A stretch of 64,000 nucleotides of DNA from Cyprinodon diabolis (taxonomy: Eukaryota > Chordata > Actinopteri > Cyprinodontiformes > Cyprinodontidae): positions 40,036,928 to 40,100,927 of the forward strand of contig CM060073.1 of the NCBI GenBank assembly GCA_030533445.1, read 5' to 3'. Position numbers and translations under genes: made by a program. Shown in pieces: positions 1-13,600 of this stretch (its first letter is position 1; each line of letters starts with the position of its first letter). The notes beneath the pieces are model-generated. The model had not been told where the DNA came from. It was given only the letters and a program-made list of their open reading frames with translations, and ran no database searches.

Positions 1-170
1 ACAGTAGGACCCAAATGCAGACTGAAGCTGAAGGAAGTAACATGATGATTTATTATCTGAAAAAGTTCAACAGAAGCAAACATCCAAAAATATAAATCCA
101 CAAAACGAGAAAAAGGAATACTCACAACCAGGGGCAAAGAAATGACTGTAAACCAGCAACAGTGACTGAG

Positions 171-1229
171 CAGTAGTGATGTTATGAGATGAGACGAGGC
201 TTCGAGGCGTGTGTCGAGTAATGGAGGGGGCGTTTCCCCGAAACGCGTGTCGAGGCGTGATTCATTTAGAGGAGGGGCCAAAATTGATCACGTCTGAAGC
301 CTCGCTACTGTGATACCTTCGGGAAGTGGTTCAGAAAGAGCAAGAACTTCGATAGGCATTTAAACAGCCTCAGTATTCAGTCAAGATGTGAGAGTTTGTA
401 GGAGAGTAGCTGTCAGTTGGATAGGGTTTGGATAGATTCTAAGAATAGATTGGTTGGAAAAACAATCAATCTTGTTGGTTAAAACTATCTTAGATTAAAC
501 AATGTTACGATCTGAGCAAGCTGCTGGACACAGATGTAACTTTAGTGTTAAGTACTGTTGCTGTCAATTTGACCTGAACTGTGTTGATGGCGTCAGCTGG
601 AAGACGTTGACTCTCATTCCTGAGGTTGATAGTTCGAGACTCTCTTTGCATTTTTTAAAGTTGTGATTATACTTAAGTCTTTGGCTAATGTGACCAATTA
701 GTATTGGTTTGCCCTGGTAAAAATATAGATTGGTTAAAAACACTGCCAAATTAGTCACTTCAGCACAAAGATTGGTTGAACACATAACTCCCAACCTGAT
801 TAAAACCAAAACTGTGGAAAAACTATTATGTCTAAATAAAAATGACTAACACCTTTCATTTTGCTCATCATTTCCCAATTTCCACAAGCACTTTCACTGT
901 TTGCTTGAGCTTATTTCACCAAAATGGCAGAAAAACTGTGTACCTAAAATGATTGCTCTCTTCTAACAAAAACACACAAAAAACTTACAAAAGATTTTAT
1001 TATACCACCATTCATTAACAATTTCAAAAGGAACTTAAATGTGGAAAAAAACAAACAAGAAAAGCAATTGCAAAAAATCCCAGATTATGTTACTAACTGT
1101 AGTCATGCACTCCACCAGTAGGTGGTGACATGTTTAGAGGAAGCTTGCCTCATGAACTGTGGGGATCGTTGAAGCAATTTGTCGAAACGGTTCAATGCCT
1201 CATGAGGCTTCATCTCACCATCACTACTG
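171..1229. mobile_element. possible TIR element, about 1.06 kb
   Basis: The left edge CAGTAGTGATG-TTATGAGATGA and the reverse complement of the right edge CAGTAGTGATG-GTGAGATGA agree over about 20 positions with a small gap. Inside the left part are repeated GAGGCGTG/GAGGCTTC motifs. No coding capacity was recognised and no clear target-site duplication was found. CAG-type ends are common in hAT elements, but the family is a guess. Confidence 0.45.
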
Positions 1230-4200
1230 AGCAGGAGGTGCATATATGGGACAAAGGAACAAAGACCATCCTAATTAGCAGATTGGGAAAAGCTGCGAGT
1301 AGAAGACTCTAGAATGTAGCTAGAAAAAAGGAGACTGACACGGGAGGGCAACAGAGGGCAAACAAGAAATACCAAGAAATAGCTCAATACAATCAAAAAT
1401 AACTAGAATAACACAAATTGGAAATAAAACCAATGAAAAGTTAAAACTTAAACACAACCAAAACCATGAAAATTGCTGGATGATAAAGAAAACATTCCAG
1501 GTGTCTTTTTTTACAAGCTCCATCAGAGTTTAAAGACATAAACATGAAAACATATTATTATTTAAAAGTAAGAGTTAAAACTAGATTTTATGCATTTTGC
1601 ACAGTTTTACCTGCCTGTTTTAAGTCGTGCGACGTTAATATTGCAGTTATCCTGCATCTAACAGTTTGGTCTCAAACCAGATAATCAACAGTCAATATGT
1701 GTGATCTCTTTAAAATCAAGTATTAAAAATGGTTTGTTTTCTTTTTATTGTCATGTTTTCCCATTTTTCTTCTTTCTACACAAATATTTATTCTGAAACT
1801 TTATTTGATTGGTTTCTATTTAAATACACAATTTAAACCGCCTCTTTTTTGTGATTGCATTAGGAAATTATAGAACTGTGGCCAATCATCCAGAGCTCCT
1901 TCAAGTGGTGATATTCAAATCCTGTTCTGGCATAATGCTTTTCCTTAGTCAACATACTTTATCAAAGGAGGAAAACTGCAACGCATGAACTGTTACTTCA
2001 AATCTGTCGTAAATTTCAACACTTTAAAAATCTGTTATACCTTGATTGGTTTTCCAAACATTTCATTTCCATTTAGCTTTAGTGTTTATGTTCTCTTTTA
2101 TTGCATATTGTTATCATGCCCGTAATCTAGTAGGGACATTTAATCGCTTTCTTTTATATTTGTTACTGAACACATTGTTTTTCTGAGGTCTTTCTTTTTT
2201 TAGCTTCGTTATTTTCTTAAACAGAATCTTTACAAAAGGAAAATCCCAACAGGGACCAGATCTCAAAGAACACTTACAGAAACAGCAATACTTACTTTAT
2301 AACCTTTAAATTGTGCTGCCTCTGATAAAAAAGAAAGAGATAAATGAATGAATAAAGGTAACACTAGCAAAATTCAACAAACTATTTCTAGATTTCACAG
2401 AGGCTATAGGAAAAACAGGTAAACTTCATAAAATCATAACTTTTACAGGACAGTTAGCTGAAACAAAGACCTGATGTGTCCGTGCAAGCATAGAACTGCA
2501 ATGCACAGAATGTGCCTCAAAGACAATCATACTCTCTCACTGCTTTAGCTAAGCACATTCTAATCCTAAATAATCTAATATTGTCATAAAGCCCACCTCT
2601 AATCTCTCTAATCAAGTGTTAACACCTCAATTTGCACAAAATTAAATTAATTGCCGAAGAACCCTTCACAGTCAACTATAACGTATAAAGCTGGAGCCTC
2701 AGGGTGTAAAAGTGTCCTTTGGCTTTTTAGTTTCCCATTAGATATATTAGATCAGCAGTTCCTCAATATTTAGGCCAGCAATTACAACCAGAGCTGGATG
2801 ACTTATGATGGCCATTAAGGTGATGGTAAACCTGACTCTAATGGACAACTAAAAGGCACGATAATTCCTTCCAAATGAATTATTCTTTAACCTAACATCT
2901 AAATGTGTGCAGGCAGACTGTAGGGTTAATCGGTCAAACATAAATTGAAGCTGTGCTCTGCTTAGCCCCACCTGATGGTTACACACATCGCCTCAGCTGC
3001 TTTTAGCTCCGGGACCAGCCTAAATTTAACCCAGGACCTGGGAACAGGTTGACATAAATTAGATGCTTCGGCGAGAACATTTTTTTTATGATTCTTCACT
3101 ACATGTGAGCTTTATTACGAGTGGGCACTCTATGTCAGGCGGAAAATTTATTCCCCCCGCTGCATGTGGTGTGATTGCACGAGAGAGTGTGAGAGCACTT
3201 ATATTCATCATAAACTGTGATATTACAGTTCTTCCAGTTATGACAGAGCAATGATAATCCAGCTGATTTAGTGTCGGAGACCTTCAGCTGATGACGGAGC
3301 ACGTGATCAGTGAGCAGGCAGTGGCGATGACGCCTGTTGCTCCGTGGATACGAAACGGACGGATTAATACTTGACATCCAGGGGAGCCTGATCCCTGTCT
3401 GTCTGACTTGGTTCTGTCTTTACACTTCTGGTCCGTTTTCTCCCTCTTTACTTTTTTCATGCTTCTTTCATTCCCTCTGCCGTTCCTCTCACCCCCACTG
3501 ATTCCAATCTGCAGCTGTCAAGCTCCCAGTAATTGAAACTGACTTGATGAATCGCTTAATTACCTTTAATAGCTGATTCGAGAGGAACTGAATAATGAAG
3601 ATAACGCAGAATGAAGTGGAGGTTGCGAAGCATCGGTCTGTAATTGCCCCATTGTTGTTGTTGTTTTGTTTATGGCAGGAGGGCGTGCGTTGTTTTTTCC
3701 GTCATCTGCGCCCGCGAGGCTGCTTAGCACAAGAAGATATGGGGCTAACAGGATGTTGCTTCTAGCTTTAAGAAGAAAAAATATCACACCACAAAGGAGC
3801 AGATGATCAAGTGAAGATTAACAAGCAATGATAACGGCTGTAAACATTGTGCCGTTGATGGGAGGGGAAGTTGCAGAAGCAAAAATGAGCAAACGTTTAT
3901 TATAATTGCATGTGGGGTTGGTGACATGGCTCCAAGGAATGGCTGTATAGAGATTGCAATACTTTAATATCTAACCATGATGCCCAGCGGTACCAACAGC
4001 CCTGTCTCAGCACATGTTGACCTATAAAGGATATGGAAATGATGCTTTCCAGTCCCATTTATTTTTCATTAATTGGCTAACTTTGCCCCAAGTCAGCAAT
4101 ATTTAATATGTGAGAGTGAGACAGGACATAAGCTTAAGGCTGCAATGTACGCGAGGAAAAAGTATTTCCCTCTAGGATGATTTCCGATCTGTTTTTTGCA

Positions 4201-4729
4201 TCAGTTTTTTTTTTTCCAGATATACAAGCAGACATTAATACTGGAGAAAAATGAGCTAAATGAATACAAAAAAATATTATGAAAACCTTGATCTTATCGA
4301 TTAAGGGAAAAAAGTTATTTTGATTGAATCCTTTTTAAATCCTTGATAAACCGAGTTATCACATATTTGTACAGCTGAATTTGACTTTTTCCCACTTTGT
4401 TTCAATGAAGTGAACGCTAACTATGATATACTGTAGCTCTGTGTTTTTACTGCAATACATCAGCTGGGAGAAACTTTATGTTCTTGCAGTAGCTGCATTT
4501 TGCACTTTTAAACGACAGGCAGATGGTGGGGGGAGCAGTCTGCTTGCTCTCTGTGGAATTTTAAAACTTTGCTCTATCAGGTGCATAAACTTACAAAACC
4601 CTTCCAAAATCGCAATGCTTATTGCCAGCATGTGTATTTTTTAAAATCATGTTACAAATGTTTTCTTGATGGATCATTCTACGTATCTACTATTACTTCC
4701 ATTGCAAATGCCAGTGAGGTTTAACTTAA

Positions 4730-6024
4730 AGGGGTCATAGAATGGGAAAACCGAGTTTACATTTTCATAGATGAATAACGATATTTCAGTGGGTGAAATG
4801 GACGTATAGAGAAGTTCAAACCCCATCGACACCTCCTTTCTCTGCAAATCTCACAATTCTAAACTTCCACCATAAAACAGGCAAATCCAAACGAAGCACC
4901 AAATTGACGTCAATCCGGGCATGTTGCCTTATTTGGTTCTGGCCTGTACTTTTGTCACGCCCCGAAAGTGACAGACTGGCCCACTGGTTCACTGACCCAA
5001 AGGAAGGGGAGGGGTATGAAGTGTCGACTGCTGGGCCGCTGACTGGACCAGACCTCAGCAAAGAGCCATGAGCCGCCTGTGTTCAGCTGGAGGAGGGGGG
5101 CTGGGGGCCGGTTACAGACATCCAAAGTCTCCCAGAAGTTCCGGGAGTCTCCTTGATATAGATAGTTGTTGACGGATGCCCGCGACTTGGATAAATTATC
5201 CCAGATTTTAGACAATGCGAGGTGGTGTTTTTTTTTGCACCATGTGCAGATTAGAACTACTTCGATTGCGCAGGCCCAACAAGAGAGAGCATGGTGTGGG
5301 GAGGAGGTTGCTTGTGAAACCTGTGCTTATCCGTTCAAAGCGATGCTCTGTTCAACGAATGTTCCAGGCGACTGATGGTCAGAGAGCACGCTGATTGGAT
5401 TAGTCAAAAAAAGTAAGCCAATAAGTTTCAGTTTACTCTCTTACAGTCACCTAGTTACCACTCAAAGCTGAGTATCCTGTGAAATAGGTTGAATCGTCCA
5501 GTAAAAAATAAAAACATAAGAGTCATTTTACAGCAGAATATACTAAAGTATGTCCACGTCTAGTGAAGGTGAAGAATAATGATGTGTGTATGTATGGGGC
5601 ACGGTGCGGGTCAGTTGTCTTCGCCGGCAGGCAGAGGGGTTGCACTATAGTCGACCAATATCCCGGATGATTTTGAGATTCCCCTCGGACATTTTTTAGG
5701 TATGAAAAGTAGGACATGTCAAGGAAAAAGAGGACATCTGGTCACCCTATCAACAATTTGATGTTTCAGTGAGTGAGTGCTTGTTGCTGTGATGAGTCTT
5801 GGCTCAGCAGCTTCACTCTTTGTAAACCAACCAATCAGCGCATAGCACATCTAACTATTTATGAGCATGCAATAAAAGGAAGATTCCGGGGCTTTTAACC
5901 AGGCTTACATTAGGGCGCATAGAGCAGAAAATATGCCATTTTCAGCCCAACCAATGTTACACACCCTATTCAGAGACCTTAAGGACCAGCACCAAATACC
6001 CTAAATAATCATTCTGTGACCCCT
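4730..6024. mobile_element. TIR DNA transposon, non-autonomous, about 1.3 kb
   Basis: Left end AGGGGTCATAGAATG is mirrored at the right end as CATTCTGTGACCCCT (one mismatch). TTAA stands directly left of the element and TTTA right of it, so a decayed TTAA target is possible, as in Kolobok or piggyBac-like groups. There is no transposase frame. The interval 5530-5750 ends in GGTCACCCTAT, which looks like the terminus of a second repeat nested in it. Confidence 0.65.
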
Positions 6025-7132
6025 TTTAGAAATTCCTTTTTAAAGGATGTTATCAATTAATTAAATGAAGTCAATTTTGTTCCAATAAACCATTAACGGA
6101 GAATTATTTGTTAGCCCTTTATTTATCAGGACGCCACAAAACGGACACAGATAAGCAGATATCTAGATATCTATTAGATATCTGAAGTATAATTATTGTT
6201 TCATCTCATCAAGATAATTTTCTGTTAATATATATATATATTTGGATTCCCCTCTCTGTCCAGCTTTAGGTAGGCATTTAATAAGCTGTTTTTCATGACT
6301 TGTTCCTTTGCCATCATTAGCTTGATGTCCCGGAATCCTACCTTCCCATATAACTACGTGTATCATCGAAGTCGCATGGAAGTGTTGACACCATCAGCTG
6401 AAATGGCCAGAGAAAATAGGCCTAATCAAACTTTTTATTCCACATATTTTCTTTTTTACTGCGTCCCCAGGGATTCGTTTCTGCTGATCTGAACAACAAA
6501 ACAAAAGAAACAGAAATAGGAAAACAACAGTGAGGGGGAGCTCAGAAAGGAATTCATAATCAGACAGCGTGTACCAGAATGCTCTGATCTTATCACTGGT
6601 GTCAGAAAAACAGAAAACAGTTTCCGGTCGACGGGGGAAGTACTTTCTGACCTTGTAGAACAAACTCCTTGAGCATTTAACTTTTCTCAATGTGAGCTGC
6701 CACAGTTTTGCGAGGCACAAGAGATTAAGCTGTGGAAGGCAGCCAGAAAATCAGTTGTATAACACTGCTCTGACCAGACATCTGATCTACTGGGTTTACA
6801 GCATGTCTGACAATGAGGCCATTACATGACCAATGCTGAGGTATGTGTTTTTATTGGCAACATGTGATACAAGTTACATTTAATACAGTCACACTAGTGT
6901 GATTAATAAAACCCTGCATACTGAAAGAAAGCTTGTCAGGTTTTTGAAGTACATACTGTATATGGAGAACAAGCATGTCCACTTTTTTGGTTCAAAACAA
7001 CAACAAACTAGCTTAGTAAACTGCCTACTATTGGCTATGTTTCAGAAAATCATGTCTTTTTAATTTGATTTTTTTTCTTCCTGGTTGATTAGTAGCAAAG
7101 CATCTCGTCATCAACTGACAATTTAAAATCTA

Positions 7133-8644
<1,512 letters not shown>

Positions 8645-9584
8645 GTGTTATTTTCACTTTCTGGTATATACAATCCTCAAAGTGACAAAAGCTCAGATAC
8701 AGTACGGCAGCAGAAATTAGTCCACACATTAGTAGGAAAGAGGCTACAGGCACATGGCGTGCAGACCAGGATCACGATCTATACAAGTGTTAATGTTTGG
8801 CCCTCATCGGATTTAATCTGCATGTGTAAAATGTTCAAAATGTACTTGGCGAGTATTTTATGAATGCATGACTTAAATAAAAACTGCTTGTACGATTATT
8901 TATTACATGTTTGCCGTTTTGGCAGCTTTTTGACTTCATGTGCCTAATAATTGTGCACATAGCAATCTAAACTATTTGAAGTTGTAGAGCTTTGTCCAGT
9001 TAGCCTGACCTCTTAAAATCTTTACACAACCGTCAGGTTCTGATAGACCCTTTTACAAACACACACACATCTGTACACCATTAAACAGAGTGTTAGGCAA
9101 CTTGGGATTAAGTGCCTTACTGAGGGACACATTGACACGTGGCATTGAATAAACCTGTATCTTCAGTTTGCTGAGTGTCAAACACACTTTTTCTATTAAG
9201 CCACAGTAAATATAGCAAAAAAGAAATACATATTTAAGACTGTTGTCAAATCGCTATATATCTATAGTACATGCAGATAAATTGAAGTGTATTTTCTTGT
9301 CGCTGTTATGTAGCAGGGAGCACAATAGAATTAAAAATGTAAATATATCGACTAAAAGCATGGTTTAAAGATATCAAAATTTGACCAATAAACAGACCAT
9401 GTTTTATAAGCTAAGTGAAAGTAGCAAACATACAAATATGTGATCAATAATGTTCCAAGGCAAATCCAGGCAATTATTATTGCAGTATAGTAAAGCTGAT
9501 ATGCCAGTGAAGCAATAAAGAAAAAATTGTCAATTGTCATTGCTGTTCAAGATAGGTTGCTCTGTCTTTTTTTTGGGTCTCTAA

Positions 9585-9680
9585 ACTCCAGTTAATGATT
9601 TATCAGTCACAAAATTATTTGATGATTATTTCAATAATCAATTAATCACGATTAATCAGATTAATTGTTTCAGCCCTACT
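9585..9680 (-). repeat. dispersed repeat end (TAGGGCTGAAAC… type)
   Basis: Read on the minus strand it begins GTAGGGCTGAAACAATTAAT and continues with ATTAATCGTGATTAATTG, a fish-wide dispersed terminus associated with hAT-like elements (from memory). It abuts the RT relic. Confidence 0.5.
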
Positions 9681-9689
9681 CGTATCCAT

Positions 9690-10265
9690 CATTTTTCACT
9701 TATCTGAGAACGGGTCAGTCTCCGGTTTCTCCAGGGGAAGCCCGAGGTGTTCGAGGGCGAGCCACGACAAATAGTATTTTAAGTGGGTCCAGGGCCTTTC
9801 CCTGGGACACTTCAAGAAGGAACCAACCACATGAGCACAAAGCATGGAAAAAACCTGCTGGTCCCCAACCAGAACCTATCTGGCCCTTGGGTTTCCCAAT
9901 AAATTCTCTCCACAAAGGTTATAAACAGGACCGGTGACAGCGGGCAGCCATACTGGAGTGCGATATGCTCCAGGAACAGAGCAGACTTAATGTCAGTATG
10001 GATCAAAATTCTGCTCCTTTTGTATAGAGACTTACTCAAAACATGTGGACCTGTAAAGGGTGTGGAGTTGGTCCAGTATTCCATGGCCGAGACAAAAACC
10101 ACACAGTTTCTCCTGAAGCCAGGGTTTAACAATTAGCCGCACTCTCCTTTCCATGGCACAGGCCTTCCTGGGGAGGCTCAGAACTGTGATCCCCTTGTAG
10201 TTGGAACACAGCCTCTGGTCCCCCTTACTATACATACGGGGGTCCACGACCCCAGTCTACCAGTC
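9690..10265 (-). pseudogene. decayed non-LTR reverse transcriptase fragment (RTE/Rex3-like)
   Basis: Two minus-strand frames carry RT pieces. The 10247-10032 frame has KGDQRLCSNYKGITVLSLPR and LDQLHTLYR, matching RT blocks 1-2. The 10132-9812 frame has YGCPLSPVLFITF, matching the (Q)GCPLSPxLF block. The blocks are on different frames with intervening sequence missing, so the copy is broken by frameshifts and deletion. The wording resembles fish Rex3/RTE-type LINEs; the family name is inference. Confidence 0.7.
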
Positions 10266-11560
10266 AAATCCAATGCTAATCTTAAAGTTGGCTTCTACAT
10301 CCACTTTCCCATGACTAGCTTTTTTCTGATAAAAAGGATCCCCTCATCATGATACTACCACTACCATGTTAGGATAATGTTGTTTGGGTGGTATGCAATG
10401 ATTTTTTTCCACACAGGCCTTCAAAGTTCACCTTAAGTCTCATTTCAGCCTATGAGGCAATAGCCCACTTCCTTCAATGTGGCCCTATTTACTACTTTGT
10501 GTTTGTTCCGTACATAAAATGTCAGTAGAATACATTCAAGCTTGTGAAAAATTACATTTGTATGGAAAGCAGTGAAGCCATTCTGCATCCAAACAGCCAA
10601 AATAATGAAGAGATAGTAAATACCCCTTATCGCTCCATGCTGCAGCTGGTGCATCATCATCATCGCATTGTGGTTGTTTGCACATAAACACACATCTTGT
10701 ACTTTTCTAGCCTTTTTCGTTTCCTTTCAACTGCCCACAGCTGGAGCAGACCAGAGCAGGGACCAGACTTGCCTGGAGCACTGAAGAATAGAGATTATTC
10801 TGTTTTGTTCCTAAGCTGCTGGAAGCAGCAGTGAGTCTAGATATATTATTAGTCTGACGAGGATGGGGAGTATGAGAGGTCTGGTTTTCTAGTGGAATTT
10901 AAAGAGCTTAATTGCTCAGACAGGATGAATGAAAGAACGTTCCGAACAGACAGGGAAATAAGTTGGAGAAACAAAACAATGCCTTTTTCTATGGGTCAGT
11001 GACAACCTTCAATCTTTAATCTAGCCACAATAAAGGTGGTAAATGCAACAGTGATCAGAAAGATGGCGTGATAAGGAAATTACAAGTATTCTGGTCATGT
11101 TATCCTGTTTGTGCGATTTGTCCAGATGAAGTTTTTACTAGGCCTCAAACTCCTGTTTGGTTGAGAAGGAAGCAAAAACGAAGTGCCTCCCTTTTTTATG
11201 CCCCCTTCCTCATAATCTGAGGACTGAAGTGAGCTGAAAAATGGACTAGAAAAGTTCAGTGTAGCACAATCTCAGTGTTTGTCCTCACCAAGGTGCTGTT
11301 CACCATATGCAGCTATTATCTCACTTGCTGCAGTGCTATTAAATGTAACAAAAGAGCTATGGCATTCTTCTGAGCTAAGCAACTGTGCCCTTTTCCGGGA
11401 ACATCTGCAAATTCAGCATGAAATGCAATCTGCAGGAGATGGTGCAGAGAAACAGAAAAAAAGTTGACTCTGAACACTGTACTTTTAAGCTTTCGTTGGA
11501 ATCAGGTATGGTGTGGTTGTGTGTGTGTTTGGGGCTAACAGATCAGGGTTGTTGGGGTTT

Positions 11561-11573
11561 CCCCCCCCCCCCC
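11561..11573. repeat. C homopolymer, 13 nt
   Basis: Thirteen consecutive C after GGGGTTT. A slippage-prone run, otherwise unremarkable. Confidence 0.9.
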
Positions 11574-13355
11574 ATACAGTAGGAAGAGGGGTGAAGGTCA
11601 GTAAGAGTCAAAAGGACAGCGGATTAGCTGGAGGACTCTGCATGTTGTTATTGACAGACCACCTACAAAGCAATCTCCATTTGTCTTTCCTCTTTTTCTA
11701 TTTCTCCTGGCTGTATGTTCCTGTCATATCATAGGAGATGTCTGTGCTTATAAGTAAGGATTTAGTTCCTTTAGCCAAGCTCACTTCACTTCTATCTATT
11801 TCTGCAGAGGCAAGGAAGGTCTTAAAGGTACTACCTTTCCCTATAAAACAGAAGATTAAAAAATATCCTGCACTGCAGATTCCTTTATAATGCAACTTAG
11901 AATTAAAAAAATCAGCAGTGGAGAGATGCTTTATAGTTATGTTTGCCTTAACCATAGCTCATGGTTTTAAATATTGTTTACCAATAAAAGTTTAAATATA
12001 ATAGAGCATCATTGAGCATCATGCTGCAGGCATGATTTTCAGCCGCAGGGTTAGGGAATATCGCACAGAGCTGTGGGGAAAATGGAAGGAGCTCAGGACA
12101 GTGTAGCCCTTTAACTCATTTAAGATTGAAAATGATTAGAATTGTAGTTTTAAAATTTGTGTTCTTTCCGTACAAAAACAACTTTAAACATATATAAAGT
12201 TGTACTCCATTCACGTTCACAAAATTGAATGAGGAACCCTGTCTTAGATGTTATCAAATAAAACATTACTGACTCCTAGAAATTGAGCTTATTCAGGGAT
12301 TTAAATATAAAACTCGCTCAGGTTGTTTAAGGTAATCATCCTTCCTCTGTTCTTAGATGGCCTTCGTTACCTTAGAACCTTCCTCGCAATAAAAATGAAG
12401 CACCGTATCTCAAAGTCATCACGACACTCCTGCTTTTATGAAAAATCAGTTTTTTAATGAATAGCAACAAAACACTGTCAAGCTTTTAATGTCTGGGGTT
12501 GAACAGGAATGATTATACCACTCTGTGAATAAAGTGATCATGTTAAGTCACATGCATTTATAACACACCTCATGCATAAAATCATTAGGTAATAGATCAG
12601 GTTTAATCAGAAGATGGTTCCATTCTCAGGCCCTGTTAGTGAAGACACAATGTGTCATATTAGTTAGAGCTGTATTTGGAGTTGCAGCTGTTATTACTGT
12701 CACGTTTGAAATGGTTTTATTTGCTGTTCTAAAGGATGCCATTCCCCTAGGGCTCCATAAACCTCTTACCATATAGGAGGTATAGAAATATTTTCTGGCT
12801 TCCAGTCTGGCTCCAGGCATAGCCTGGGGCTTATGGTGTTTTTGGCAGCATCTTCCAAGCCCCCAACCTGAAACCTGCCCAAACACCCCCAGCCTCAAGC
12901 CTGCCTGCCTGCTTCAGACCATGACCAAGCCCCGGGTCCATTTTTAGCCTGCAGCAGGGAAGAGGTTTGTTGGTAATACATCAGTATGCATTATGTCCTC
13001 AGTGACATCAGTGTCTGTTGGGGGAAAGCATAACCTTGGGAGTGACTTTGTGGCTGTCAGCGCTCCCTCACTCAGCCTTGAGTGAATCTTAACATGCTTT
13101 CAGAGTCCAACCATAGGGAAAGCTGAGGATTATGTCCAGGCTGGAAAAATTTCTGAGCCTTAAAATGTAACAAAAGCTTCTGTTTTTGTGCACAAGTTAA
13201 TGTTACATTTTGCAATAGGAGCAGTGCCACTCATACTGTATATTAGAGATTCTTCAGTTAAGAATTTCAACTTTTCTAATCCAGTCTCAGATATTACATT
13301 CAGTTTTTTTATTCATAAAATCTCAAATTTAGAGCAACATTCACTACTGTTTCGG

Positions 13356-13600
13356 TACGACGGAGTATTGGGGCCAGGCTAGAGATTTTTTTTTTCCTTC
13401 TATTTCGAAAATAAAATCATAAAATTGCGAGAATAAAGTCGTAAAATTACGAGAATAAAGTCGTAAAATTATGAGAAAAAAGTCGTAATATTACGAGAAA
13501 AAAGTCACGAGAATAGACATAAAATCACAAGAATAACACAGAATGTTGCATTTTAAGGCCTATTTTTTGTCAGCCGGAAAATTGTAAAATGTAGATAAAG
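13356..13600 (+). mobile_element. truncated copy (left end) of the 60573-61200 element
   Basis: Starts TACGACGGAGTATTGGGGCC, the same terminus as the full element at 60573, followed by the same AATAAAGTCGTAAAATTAC-type units. No matching right terminus follows, so only the left part is present. Confidence 0.75.

Noticed and set aside
9060..9190. Stretch resembling a tRNA-SINE reverse end (AAGTGCCTTACTGAGGGACA)
   Set aside because: Too degenerate to delimit or assign with confidence.
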